Positions 10,097 to 20,318 of a DNA stretch of 64,000 nt are shown here, in pieces (within the stretch, counting starts at the first letter, position 1; every line of letters starts with the position of its first letter). Source of the stretch: Leishmania martiniquensis (Eukaryota > Euglenozoa > Kinetoplastea > Trypanosomatida > Trypanosomatidae). Where the stretch lies: contig NC_090136.1 in the NCBI RefSeq assembly GCF_017916325.1, forward strand, positions 2,501-66,500. Reading direction: 5' to 3'. The notes beneath the pieces are model-generated. The model was not told where the DNA came from and made no database searches. It was given only the letters and a program-made list of their open reading frames with translations. The position numbers were made by a program, and so were the translations under genes.

Positions 10097-12094
10097 CTAT
10101 GGCGGAAGGTGTTGCTGGAAGGCATTGATGCTGGCGACCTGCTGCGCGATCTTCTCCAGCTCGTCCAGCTGGGCCATGAAGGACTCCATTGCGCGCTGCT
10201 TTTCGCTCACCAGCGCGCGTGCCCGTTCAAGGAAGCTGCGCGTGTTGGCGTTCATCTGCTCTGCGTCGTACTTCACCTGGTACTCCTCCTTGATGCAGTT
10301 CATATCCGCCTCAAGGTAGGCGTTGTATTGGTCAATGGTGCGGCTGCGCTGGGCCGCCACGAGCTCAGCGCAGCCCTCGAAACGCTTGAAGCTGGGGTGG
10401 CAGCTCGGTCGCCCAACCACCTCGTCCTCGCCGCTTCCGTCCGAGTCGCGAGGGCGCTTACCGCACATGGTGTCCGGAGTCTGATCCCGCGATGGAGACT
10501 TCGTGGTGACGGACGCCAACTTGCCCTGCAACAAAGACGACGATGACGAGAGCGTGTTGACGGAGCGGCTGCTAAGCAACGTGCTTCTGCGTGGCGGGGC
10601 GCCTGCCGGCACGCCGGAGAGAGGCGGGGCGGCCGTCGAAAGTCGGGTGGTTGGCCTCCGTGACAGTGGCCTGCTCTCGGTCGCGTCAAAGACGATGTCT
10701 TCCGGGTCGCTGAGTATGCAAACTGTACGCCGCTCGGGCGTGACGCGCTTCAGCTCCTTGACACGATCCGCGTAGCGCAGTGTGTTCAGCGTGTGCTCAG
10801 CGTTGTTGTTCGAGGGAGAGACGGCACCAATCATGACGGTGCGGCAGTTGCCGATAAAGGAGTCGCGGAGCACCTCAGTCAGCTTGGAGCCGCGAAAGGG
10901 GACGTGCTTTTTGTTTTGGTCTAAAAAGCGGATGCACTCCTTCAGCGCGAGTAGGCTCTTGTTGATCTCCGCCCCTTCCAGGCGTGTCTGTCGCGCGCAG
11001 TCCACCGTGTCAGCGCCGCGCTCGCTACCGGCAAGGTCGATGAAGGTGAACTTACCGCTCTGTCTTGCCGTCCGTTTCGCTTTGAGCTTAATCTCAAGAA
11101 CGGCGTGGGACCGGGAGCTCGTGTCGTTGGCGCCGGTGGAGCCGCAGCTGCGGATGCTGTTGCCCTGCCCGATGATCGCCATGAGGTCCTCCACGCTACC
11201 AGAGCAATGCTCGGTGAGGCCGCGGATGTTTACTTTTCCTTTGTCGTCCTCGAGTGCCCGCAAGGGCCGCCGGCCGTTCAGCAAGTCAAACAATTTGCCA
11301 CTGTAGATCTCGTAAAACGACACGACGATGCGCGTGTCCCCTGTAAGGCGGTCGAACATGTCCTTGGCCGCGAGTGCGTAGAGGCCGGGCTCGGGGCTCT
11401 TGCCCAGCATCGTGTGTGTCTTGCCGCTTCCGGTCTGGCCGTAGGCAAAGCACGTCGCACTCCCGCCGTCAAAGACGGTGTCGATTAGCGCACGAGCCGT
11501 GCGGTTGTACACGGCGACGTTGTCGCAGGTCTCGTCAAAAACCTCGTCGAAGAAGAAGCGGTGCACGTGGGTGTACTTGCGCAGGTCGACCTTCACTTTC
11601 GGCTCCTTCAGCACAATCTCGCCGCTGTTGTCGGCCTCCATAATATCCGTGAAGCCGTTCGTCTGCTCTCCGGCGCTGAGTGGACGCTTACGGATGGCCA
11701 CGACGATGCGGCTCTTGCGTTTGACCTCCTCTGTGTTGTCCGCGGATGGGCAAAGGACGGTGGTGCCGCGCGCTGTGTACTGACGCCGGCGCTCCGTCGA
11801 GCTCTCCTCCTTCTCTTCAGGAGTACCGTCGTCGCCGTCGCCGTCGCCGTCGAGCACGTCGCTGCCGGAGCGTGAGGCGGGGAGTGGGTTGGCCTTGCAG
11901 TACTCGATGGCGTCGCGCAATCGCAAAATGTCCATTGCCTCAACAACACCATAGCTGTTGAAGTTTTCCGGCCGGAGCGAGAGGAGGTCCTTGAGGGTCA
12001 TGCTGGACGCAAAGGAGCTCTGAAAGCGTTCCAGCTGGTACCGCCGGAGGACGTCACTGATGTACTGCTGCGACGACGGCGGCTCTGCCGACAT
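10097..12094 (-). CDS. KIN13: Kinesin-13 (MCAK-type) microtubule depolymerase with N-terminal SAM-like domain
   Basis: 665 residues. A SAM-like helical domain lies at about 8-68, an acidic linker (DGDGDGDD run near 82-89) follows, and the motor spans about 129-450. Nucleotide motifs are intact: P-loop GQTGSGKT (219-226), switch I NDTSSRSH (323-330) and switch [10 protein letters not shown] (353-360). A KVD tripeptide at 168-170 fits the kinesin-13 class motif that destabilises microtubule ends. The motor is internal, as in kinesin-13, with the neck N-terminal and a C-terminal helical tail (about 575-665) probably forming coiled coil. Predicted to work on spindle or flagellar microtubules. The start at 12094 sits about 33 nt below a good splice acceptor (AG at 12128-12129 after a pyrimidine tract at 12143-12168). 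From memory it matches the kinesin-13 at the left end of Leishmania chromosome 1. Confidence 0.97.
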   Translation of the reverse strand: MSAEPPSSQQYISDVLRRYQLERFQSSFASSMTLKDLLSLRPENFNSYGVVEAMDILRLRDAIEYCKANPLPASRSGSDVLDGDGDGDDGTPEEKEESSTERRRQYTARGTTVLCPSADNTEEVKRKSRIVVAIRKRPLSAGEQTNGFTDIMEADNSGEIVLKEPKVKVDLRKYTHVHRFFFDEVFDETCDNVAVYNRTARALIDTVFDGGSATCFAYGQTGSGKTHTMLGKSPEPGLYALAAKDMFDRLTGDTRIVVSFYEIYSGKLFDLLNGRRPLRALEDDKGKVNIRGLTEHCSGSVEDLMAIIGQGNSIRSCGSTGANDTSSRSHAVLEIKLKAKRTARQSGKFTFIDLAGSERGADTVDCARQTRLEGAEINKSLLALKECIRFLDQNKKHVPFRGSKLTEVLRDSFIGNCRTVMIGAVSPSNNNAEHTLNTLRYADRVKELKRVTPERRTVCILSDPEDIVFDATESRPLSRRPTTRLSTAAPPLSGVPAGAPPRRSTLLSSRSVNTLSSSSSLLQGKLASVTTKSPSRDQTPDTMCGKRPRDSDGSGEDEVVGRPSCHPSFKRFEGCAELVAAQRSRTIDQYNAYLEADMNCIKEEYQVKYDAEQMNANTRSFLERARALVSEKQRAMESFMAQLDELEKIAQQVASINAFQQHLPP

Positions 12095-13122
12095 TGTGGG
12101 CGCTGTTTAGGTCGTGATGCCCACACACTTCCGAGCACCCCGGGGGCGAGAGAGGGAGAGAGGAGGACGTCAGTGAGGAGAGAGGGTCCAATGGGGGTAG
12201 GACAGGACGAAGAAGAGGGCGAAGGACGGGAGCAGCGGAAGCGACGTTGCAGACGCGTGACCTTCACCACCACCGAGGGGGAGAAAAGATGAGCAGAGAC
12301 AGTGGAGCAGGCGGTGGCGGGCAGCGGGTGCCTCTACTCACTTTGCGGACGAAAGCGCTTGCGAAGACGGAGAGAGCGGCAGAGAGCGCGAGAAGGAAAA
12401 AAAAAAGAGGCCTGATGTGATGGAGCGAGCGCGTGAAGGCGCAAAGTCGCTTCGCCGAGCCGATACGCAATCTGAGATGATGGAGGCGGTGGTACTTCAC
12501 CGAAGCACCTCTGTAGGGGGGGAGGGAGGGAGGGAGAGAGCGGCAGAGGGAAGGGAAGGAGGGAGGGTGTGTGTACCTCTACGCAGATACATATATATAT
12601 ATATATACACGATGGTGTGTGTGTGCGTGTGTGCATAAGTGTGTCCCCTCTCTTCTTACTGGCGTTCTTCTCAGACGGTTATCAAATGAAAGGGTGCTGA
12701 GAAGGATGGAGATGCGGTCCAAGAGTGTCACACCGTCCCTTTCAGGAGTCGGTGGCGTGAGTGTGCAAAATGCCCAGGCAGAGAGGTAGGGGAGCAATGG
12801 AGGCCATACGGAGAAAGAGAGGGTGCGTGTACGGCGCTGCTCGCCCCGATGGACGAGCCGCAGGAGTAGCGCCAGATGCGCATCTCTTTTATTCAGCGCA
12901 GTGTCACCAAAACATGCGAGCATCTCCACATCCGCAAGTGTGGTAAGGAGCTGTGAGAAAATGGCGCTGGTGTGAGCCTTTCGCGTTTACTTTCCGCTCC
13001 GCACGGCATGTGCACGCGCGTGCGGGGGAGGGGGGAGGGCTGGTGGTGCCGAGAGACGCCCTCGGGGTTAAAGCAAAACGGCTCCTGAGGGACGAAAGAA
13101 GAGAGGGGGAATGCTAAGCAAC
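12095..13122. other. Spacer with kinesin splice acceptor region
   Basis: Non-coding. The likely kinesin spliced-leader acceptor is the AG at 12128-12129, just below the polypyrimidine tract covering 12143-12168. An (AT)n then (TG)n run lies at about 12590-12634. The rest is the presumed 3' UTR of the GYF-domain gene. Confidence 0.6.
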
Positions 13123-13683
13123 TCAACCACCCTGCGCCACTGACAGTGCCGGTCTCCACGACTTACTGACGTCGTTGATGTCACGAAGCTCTGCCTCCTT
13201 CTTGCCGAAATAGCCATCGCAGCACCACTGCTGAATGGCGTCGTCGGAAAAGGGTCCATGCACGACAGTCGGCTTCGCTTTCCACCGCATCATCCACACG
13301 CGGGGGAGAGCGGTGCTGGCGCGGTGGGCCTCTTCGAGGGCCTTTAGAAGAATCGCCTCGCGCGTCATGCGCATCATCACAAACGCATGCTGGGCCATGG
13401 CTTCCTGGTGAAGTTGGGTGAGCGCTTCGAACGTCGATAGGTTTTCTTTTGAGTAGCGTCGAAGGGCATCAGCGAATAGCTCTCCCTCTTTCAACTGCGC
13501 GAGCACCCGCTCCAGAGTCGAAAGAAGTGGCGTTACCGTCGGCTCCTCATACTCCTCCACGGCGGACAGAGACGAAGAAGAGGACAGCGATCGGTGAAAG
13601 ACCGAGGAGCTGGAGAGAGAGGCAGCGGATGGCGTCGAGGTCGCCAAGCTGCTCCCTGCCGAGGGAGAGCGCGCTCGCTTCAT
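13123..13683 (-). CDS. GYF-domain protein resembling CD2BP2/Lin1 (U5 snRNP-associated)
   Basis: 186 residues. A Ser-rich low-complexity N-terminus (1-45) is followed by a helical segment (about 52-120) and a C-terminal GYF domain (about 128-178). The GYF signature keeps its spacing: Trp134, GPF at 143-145, an aliphatic residue at 150, Trp153 and GYF at 157-159. The aromatic two residues after the first Trp is Ala. The helical segment (LKEGELFADALRRY, then a region ending in a TRE-like motif) resembles the segment before the GYF domain in CD2BP2/Lin1, which joins U5 snRNP through Prp8 and Prp6. A spliceosomal role is therefore inferred. An ATG nine codons upstream (13707) exists, but an AG acceptor at 13697-13698 below a pyrimidine tract (13743-13757) would fall between the two, favouring 13683. 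Another GYF protein is possible but less likely. Confidence 0.75.
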   Translation of the reverse strand: MKRARSPSAGSSLATSTPSAASLSSSSVFHRSLSSSSSLSAVEEYEEPTVTPLLSTLERVLAQLKEGELFADALRRYSKENLSTFEALTQLHQEAMAQHAFVMMRMTREAILLKALEEAHRASTALPRVWMMRWKAKPTVVHGPFSDDAIQQWCCDGYFGKKEAELRDINDVSKSWRPALSVAQGG

Positions 13684-14349
13684 ATGGCGAACGATGCTGC
13701 AGGCCAAGGCGTTCGCAAGGCGCGCCGAGGTGTGGGAGTTTTGAAAGGAAGAGGGGGCTGCAGAGGCGAGCAGCGGGCCGTTCAGAAAGCTATGGACGCG
13801 AGGAGGAGGCCACAGGCACCGACGGCCTTTGCTTTACAGCGTGCCACGCTGGGGTGTGGCACCGTTTCGAGAAGGGCGGAGATCCGGGCAGCACTAAAGG
13901 GACGAAAAGAGTGGCCGGGAGGCGGTCGTGCGCCCCCACTGGCTATCTTCTTTAGTGCTAAAAGGGCGACCACGGTAGCGGTGGCGAACACCGCAGCAGC
14001 AACAGCGGCATCCGTGCGTAGCGTACACCGTAGAGGAGGAGAAAGACGGTGAGGTGTTGGGAGCGCGTTGAAAAAAAAAAAGAAGCGGTAGCGACGAAGC
14101 AGAAGTACCGGAAGGCATAGCCTTTTATACAGACACTGGCCCATGTGCATCTGTTAGCCGGTTGCCGTGCACGGAGGCTCACGAAGAATTAGTGAGACTG
14201 ACACGACACGCGGACTCAAAAGTTGCCCAACCAGCCCGCCACTAACTGTGAGACCCCTCGACTCCGGTGGCGAAGGTACGGCCGGCCTGACGCTACGTTG
14301 CGCACGCGCAATGGGCCAGCAGCGCACCGTCTCGTGCAGCCCTCTTTGT

Positions 14350-14720
14350 TTGTCTTCACCAAATTCACTCGGCGTGCTGTGGAGCATTGGTCGTGCACCG
14401 CACTCCGGCCCTGTCACGGCGCCCCATCACCGCGTGGTGCATTTTCCCCTCGGAGGGTGATGTGGGGTGGGGGTGGCGCAGGCCCGTCCTGCACAGCGCC
14501 ATCCGGGTCCTGGCCGCCGACGCTCCTAGCGATGGATCGCACTGATGTGCGTCTACGTCGCCGGCACGTGGCCCCTGTGTCACGACCAGAGGGTGGCGGT
14601 GGTTGGGCCAGGTCAAGCGATACGGGGGATAGAGAGAGGGGAGGGAGGGGGGAGGGAGGAGGGGGCTGATGAGTCTCTGTCTCCGCTGCCTTGGATGAAT
14701 CGGCCGTCTCCCACTTATCC
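14350..14720 (+). repeat. Dispersed repeat copy A (SIDER-like)
   Basis: Positions 14405-14720 are the reverse complement of 26911-27226, with about one mismatch seen by eye. 14405-14689 also matches the reverse complement of 15912-16197. The part 14350-14480 is recognisably similar, at lower identity, to 38065-38190, which shows that the element extends leftward past the segment shared with copies B and C. Non-coding, short and located in a presumed 3' UTR, it fits the SIDER class of extinct retroposons in Leishmania; that family name is inferred, since I had no consensus to compare. Confidence 0.85.
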
Positions 14721-15911
14721 ACTTCGAGGAAGGGAGAGTGGTGCTACCGCACGGCGGGTGACGCTACGCGCACCGAGAGGTGTGTCGCCGCCCCTCTCCG
14801 CTGTCATTGTGGAGGAGGCAGAGGAAAGGGATGTAACTGAAACGCATTGGCGGTGACGTCTGCGCCGAACAGTATCACATGTCAAGTGGTAAAGTGTCAC
14901 CATTGCCATCTTCACCCCTCTCTCGGCGCGTGTTCCCCTCGAACGGATGCGATTACAACTGCCAGGGCCGTCACACAGTGGTATGCTGTAAGCGAGGGCC
15001 TTCGCAAGAAGCGCATCAGCAGTGGTGCAAGAGCCAGCGACGTTGTATGCGCTTGGGCTTGTCTGTGTGTGTGTGTGTGTGGACTGTTGTGATCTTCTCA
15101 CAGACTTCCTCTTGCAGGCTGACACAATTTACCGCTTCCTGAGCTTCTTTGCCGCTGTCTTCGTTTCCGTTTCCTCGTCTCTCGGGACGCACCTGCGCAC
15201 ATATGTGCGCTCGCTCCTCTCCTTCTTTCCTCCTCTCCCGTCGGCTGTGGCTGCTCGGGGTCTCGGGACGCAGCTTGTATTCGGTACCGCTTTTCAAGCG
15301 CCTCCGCGCGTGAGGAAAAGCGGCGGTACGGTGCCGCCTCACGGTCAAAAATACGTGGAAAGCACACTGCAGAGATCCGTGGCGGTGCATTGCTGTGCAA
15401 CTGAACATTGGATACGCCGCGCAGAGTACTGTGCTGCAGGGGCTGGTGGTCGTAGGAGGGGTCATCAACGTCACCACAGCGGCCGCATGCATGCATGTGC
15501 CCTATGTCGTATGCCACCTTTGTCAGTATCACTGCTCTTTCTCTCTCTCACACACACACGCACATACATCTACCGCCGTCTCTGCCTCTCCATTTCCGTT
15601 CCTGAGTTGTTGCCGTCAGCTTTTCCCGGGTGACACGTGGCGTGAAAGAGAACTGGAGGGCGCGGGGTGGGGGCATGCGTGCAGAAGTAGTCGTGGCAAG
15701 TCGAGCGAGATGTCCGGCCTCAGTAAGCTGCCGTGCTGCCGACCGGCGTAAGCGCACAAAAAAGTGCGAAAAAACCAAGGAAAAAACATGCGCGCCACCC
15801 AAAGAGATGCAGCGCTCCGGGGGTGGGGGTGGGGGGAAGGCGAGACAGTAAAAGCGTCAGAGTCGCTCTCTCTCCCCCGCCTTCGTCCACTTTCTTTCAA
15901 CTCTCTCCTCT

Positions 15912-16272
15912 GCAGCGGAGACAGAGACTCATCAGCCCCCTCCTCCCTCCCCCCTCCCTCCCCTCTCTCTATCCCCCGTATCGCTTGACCTCGCCCAACC
16001 ACCGCCACCCTCTGGTCGTGACACAGGGGCCACGTGCCGGCGACGTAGGCGCACATCAGTGCGATCCATCGCTAGGAGCGTCGGCGGCCAGGACCCGGAT
16101 GGCGCTGTGCAGGACGGGCCTGCGCCACCCCCACCCCACATCACCCTCCGAGGGGAAAATGCACCACGCGGTGATGGGGCGCCGTGACAGGGCCGGCAGG
16201 AAAAAAGGGGAAGGGCGGGGGGATTGAGCAGAGTGGAGCGAAGCGCTCTCTCCGCCGTGCCACGCGAGCGCC
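15912..16272 (-). repeat. Dispersed repeat copy B (SIDER-like), inverted relative to copy A
   Basis: 361 bp match 26942-27302 without gaps and with three mismatches seen by eye. It includes the last 75 bp (16198-16272), which copy A lacks; in copy C this segment ends two bases short of the stop codon of the CMPK2-like gene. Copy B therefore carries the same junction as copy C and probably arose with it by segmental duplication or gene conversion rather than by separate retroposition. It forms an inverted pair with copy A about 1.2 kb away. Confidence 0.9.
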
Positions 16273-18320
16273 ATCCCCCCTCCCCCTCCTACAAAAGCTT
16301 AAGCCGAGAGAGCAGAAAAGAGAGGGAGAGAGAGAGACGACGACGACGACGACGTGTGCCTGTGCGTGGCCGCAGTAGAGGCCTCAGGAGGCACGTCCCC
16401 CTTTTTCATCGATGTGCAACGGTGACCAATACACCCACGCGCGGCCTCGGCAGCCAGACGCCAAAAGGACACCACGACAGTCCCCACGCAGCATACAAAA
16501 AGCCCCCAAAGAGAGAAAGAGACACGCACACATCGATAGGCAAACAGCAGAGAAGAGAAGGGCAAAGAGAGAAAACGGCCAAAGGGGCACCAAAGAAGCG
16601 GTCGGTAGCCGCAGAAAAAGAGCAGCGCGAGACGCACGGGGGCCAGTCGAGAGGGAGCAAAAAAAAAAGAGAAGCAAAGCGGGCGTCCTCCATCGCTACA
16701 GCCCTTTTTCTCCCTCTTTCCGCCTCGCCCTCCCCCCTCCCCGCCCCGCCATGAGCACATATACGCACGCACCGTCGCCTCCCTTTACCGGCTCATCCGG
16801 TCCTCGCCACTGAAAGCGGATGTCCTGCACATCCTGAGAGCCGCACGGGCCCTCCCGCTCTCACTTGGTGGTGGGCCACAGTCACCACATCACCACAGTC
16901 ACCGCTATTCATGCTCATGCGATCGTGTATATCCCACGTGGGCAGGCCTGCTTTCCTCATGCTCTGTGCTGTATAAGCCACAACAGTGGCGAAGGGAATC
17001 ATAGAAAGGGCAAAGAAAACGCGGCAGTGAGGGGGGAGGGGGGCCGATGAGGCCATGAGGCGACACACACAGGAAAGCAGCGGGCGAGAGAGGGATAAAG
17101 ACGACTGTACAGAGAAAGAGAGGGGCGGGGGCCGCTGGTGCGTAAAGGTAAGCTGTTGAAGCGGAAGAAAAGGCGTAGCGTGTATGGTCGTTCACATTTT
17201 TTCTTAGAAGCAAACGGCCCCAGTGTGTGCGCTTCCGCATCGAGGTGAGGGAGGGGAGGGGTAAGAATCGGAAAGCAGTGAGAAACACAGAGAGTGCGGT
17301 GGCTCCAACTTTGCAGGCGTCCCGCACACAAGCACAATAATGGGGCGAGAAGATGCGGCACGGATGCGATGGGTGCATTTCAGCGCCGTGCTGCTCTGCG
17401 TTCCCCTCTCACCCCTCTCCCCATTCACCGCCCCGGCGCTGGGCCCTCCGCTTTCCCCGCACTACGTCGTTCTGTTCTGTTCTCCGCCGATCGACGTTGT
17501 GCAGACCGACGGAAGCGGAGGAGAGGAGTGGGGAGGGATTCGGGAGGGGGAGGGAGGGGTCTGCGGGGTGAGCAGAGCGAAGAAGAGGGATGAGCACCAG
17601 CAGCGACAGTGCCCCTCACCTCTTCTCGTCACCCAAGCACCCCAAGCTATCGGCATTCCTCTCATCCGTCATAGCCGTCTATTGGCAACGGTGAGAATGC
17701 GGGCAGGCTTGGGCGTCATCAGCGACCTCACGAAGGGGTCGGTGGGCTGTCGGAGAGGGTGCGGGGGAGCGCTCCACCCTTCCCTTCCGTGCGTGGAGTC
17801 TTTCCCCCTTCACCGGAAACGAGAGAAGGGTGCGCGTGCGCGTGTCAACGCGTGAGTGCGCTCGGAGGGACACGAGGAGAGGTCGCGGGTGCCCCCCCTC
17901 ACAAACCTCGGACTCATCGTTCACGCCTCCGACACGTCTCCTTTCGCGGTCCTGTCGCCTGTGCCGGCATGCCCCGTCTGCACATGGCGCACCGATCACG
18001 CCCTGGCCCCGGACCACGCCTCTTCCTCTGCGCATCAGTACCCTCCCCCCGCTGCATCCGCAGACGGTGCAGGACACATCCACAGGCAGAGTGAAGAGAG
18101 AAGGCGAACGTGCTGTGCAGCACAGTGTGCACGAACCCCCCCTCGTTGAAAGAGCGGGCGGCAGCCGCGCAATGGCCTCCACCCGTAAGCTGCCTCGAAC
18201 GTTGCACGCAGACGCACACGAGATAAAGCGTGGCGCCCATCCATGCGCACCCGTGGGGCGGACTAGGGGAGGGAGGGAGGGAGGGGAGCGCGCCCGCATC
18301 ACTCCGGCCATGTGTGCGCG

Positions 18321-20318
18321 TTACTCAAGCTCGACCAAGACCTCGCTGTCCTCCACGGTGACGCCGACCTTCACCTTGATCTCCTTCACCCTACCGTCGG
18401 CCAGGGCGTGGATTTTGTTGCGCATCTTCATGGCCTCCAGCGTCAGGATCTCTTCGCCGGCGACCACCCTCTGGCCCTGCTGGACCCTGACGGCGACAAT
18501 GACGCCCGGCATGGGCGACAGAATCTGCTTAGCATTGATGGCCGTCTCCACAACCGGCACGAAGTGGCCCAGCACGGACTGAAGGTCGCTCATCACGTTG
18601 ACGTCGAAGGTGGTGCCCTTCATCTGGATGCCGTAGGCCACCTCGTTGGTGCCCCAAAACTGTAGCACCGACTCCCTCTTGCCATCCTTCACGCGGATGA
18701 TGGGGTGGTCGACCTTCCACGCCACCTCGAGCGCCTTGAACGGGCCTTCCCTTGATGCGGCGACCTCGAAGCGGGAGTCACCGAGCTGGCGAACGTACAC
18801 CGGCATCTCGCCCTCCTGCTTGGCGTTGAGGGAGACGTAGAGCTGACGCTCCGAGGGAGCGGTGCCCTGGGTGTAGTGGTTGCGCTCGCGCTTCAGGTAC
18901 ACGCAGGCGGCCACCTCGTATAGCAACTGGGTCTCTTCCGGAATCAGCGACGCCTTTTTGAAGCCATTCGGGTACTGCTCTGCCAAGTAGCTTGTGGTGA
19001 GGTCGCCGCTCTGGTAGCGCGGATCCGTAATTACGTCGCGAAGCAGACAAATGTTGTGGCGCAGTCCACGAATGACGTACTCGTCCAGTGCCTTCTCCAT
19101 GCGCTCGATGCACGCCGTGCGGTTCGCACCCCAGGTGGAAAGTTTGCAGATGAGCGGGTCGTAGTAGACCGAGATCTGTGACCCTTCGACAATGCCGGAG
19201 TCGCAGCGCACGCCGGGGCCTGTCGGCTCCTGGTAAACGGTGAGGCGCCCGATGGACGGGAAGTAGTTTTTCATTGGGTCCTCCGCGTACACGCGGCACT
19301 CCGTCGCGTGCCCGTTGATCTTGATGTCGTCCTGTGTGATGCTGAGCGGCAGGCCCGCCGCCGCCCGAAGCATCTGCTCGACGAGATCGACGCCCGTGAT
19401 CTCCTCCGTGATGGGGTGCTCCACTTGGAGGCGCGTGTTCATCTCGAGGAAGTAGAACTGCTTCTGCGGGTTGACCACGTTCTCGACTGTGCCGGCGCTC
19501 ACGTACTGCACGGCGCGCGCCATGGCGACGGCCTCTTCGCCCATGGCCTTCCGGGTCTTCGCGTCCAGCAAGACCGACGGCGCCTCTTCGATCACCTTCT
19601 GATTGCGGCGCTGAATGGAGCACTCGCGCTCCGGCAGGTACAGCGTGTTGCCCCTGCGATCCGCGATCACCTGTATCTCGATGTGGCGCGGGTTCTCAAT
19701 GAACTTCTCCACGAGCATCCGGTCGCTGTTGAAGGCGGCCTTGGCCTCCTCCTTGCAGAGGTCGTAGTACTCGACGCACTGGCTGTCATTGTAGGCCACG
19801 CGCATGCCCTTCCCACCGCCACCGCCGGAGGCCTTGATCATGACAGGGTAGCCGACCTCCCTCGCAAACCTCAGCACATCCTCGTGCGTCTTCACCTCGC
19901 CGATGAAACCAGGAATGCAGGTCACACCAGCATCGCGGGCGAGCCGCTTCGATTCGATCTTGTCGCCCATAGCCTTGATCGAGTGCGCGTCCGGACCGAC
20001 GAAGGTAATGTTATTCCTCTCCAAGGCCGACTGGAACTCGCCGTTTTCGGAGAGGAAGCCGTAGCCAGGATGCACGGCCTGAGCGCCTGTCTTCTTGCAC
20101 GCATCCACAATCTTGTCGATGCGAAGGTAGCTCTCCACAGAGGCGGGAGGGCCGATGCAGACCCCCTCGTCCGCCATCTTGACGTGCTTGGCGTGCTCAT
20201 CAGCGGTGGAGTAGACAGCGACTGTCTTGATTCCCAGACGCTGGCAAGTCGCCATCACGCGGCAGGCGATCTCGCCGCGGTTGGCGACGAGCACCTTGTC
20301 GAAAATCGGAGCAGGCAT
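18321..20318 (-). CDS. PCCA: Propionyl-CoA carboxylase alpha-type subunit (biotin-dependent)
   Basis: 665 residues: a biotin carboxylase half (about 4-450: N-terminal VANRGEIA, HPGYGFLSEN at 83-92, Gly-rich ATP loop near 164-171) and a C-terminal biotinyl domain whose EAMKMRN motif puts biotin on Lys631. The MRN context and the sequence from 130 to 175 resemble propionyl-CoA carboxylase more than methylcrotonyl-CoA carboxylase, whose biotin motif is usually AMKMEH. Predicted to carry out ATP-dependent biotin carboxylation for propionyl-CoA to methylmalonyl-CoA conversion with a separate beta subunit in mitochondria. It has no obvious presequence: the conserved fold begins at residue 6, and an in-frame stop lies five codons above the ATG. 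The AG at 20341-20342, just below a strong pyrimidine tract (20346-20388), would give a 22-nt 5' UTR. Carboxylase identity is certain; the exact acyl-CoA is likely. Confidence 0.93.
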   Translation of the reverse strand: MPAPIFDKVLVANRGEIACRVMATCQRLGIKTVAVYSTADEHAKHVKMADEGVCIGPPASVESYLRIDKIVDACKKTGAQAVHPGYGFLSENGEFQSALERNNITFVGPDAHSIKAMGDKIESKRLARDAGVTCIPGFIGEVKTHEDVLRFAREVGYPVMIKASGGGGGKGMRVAYNDSQCVEYYDLCKEEAKAAFNSDRMLVEKFIENPRHIEIQVIADRRGNTLYLPERECSIQRRNQKVIEEAPSVLLDAKTRKAMGEEAVAMARAVQYVSAGTVENVVNPQKQFYFLEMNTRLQVEHPITEEITGVDLVEQMLRAAAGLPLSITQDDIKINGHATECRVYAEDPMKNYFPSIGRLTVYQEPTGPGVRCDSGIVEGSQISVYYDPLICKLSTWGANRTACIERMEKALDEYVIRGLRHNICLLRDVITDPRYQSGDLTTSYLAEQYPNGFKKASLIPEETQLLYEVAACVYLKRERNHYTQGTAPSERQLYVSLNAKQEGEMPVYVRQLGDSRFEVAASREGPFKALEVAWKVDHPIIRVKDGKRESVLQFWGTNEVAYGIQMKGTTFDVNVMSDLQSVLGHFVPVVETAINAKQILSPMPGVIVAVRVQQGQRVVAGEEILTLEAMKMRNKIHALADGRVKEIKVKVGVTVEDSEVLVELE

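Larger units (their letters stand above)
13684..18320. other. 4.6 kb gene-free interval (presumed carboxylase 3' UTR plus repeats)
   Basis: No convincing frame on either strand. The open frames on the plus strand near 14.2-14.7 kb are produced by the repeat itself. The interval holds two oppositely oriented copies of a dispersed repeat (14350-14720 and 15912-16272), short TG runs, and many purine-rich blocks on the plus strand. It is one of the three longest gene-free stretches between genes here. Confidence 0.65.

Noticed and set aside
14223..14669. Plus-strand open frame of 148 codons and its relatives at 15932-16144, 26726-27217 and 26962-27174
   Set aside because: They are created by the dispersed repeat being open in several frames; the products are Arg/Pro/His-rich without a domain, and nothing favours one frame over the others.
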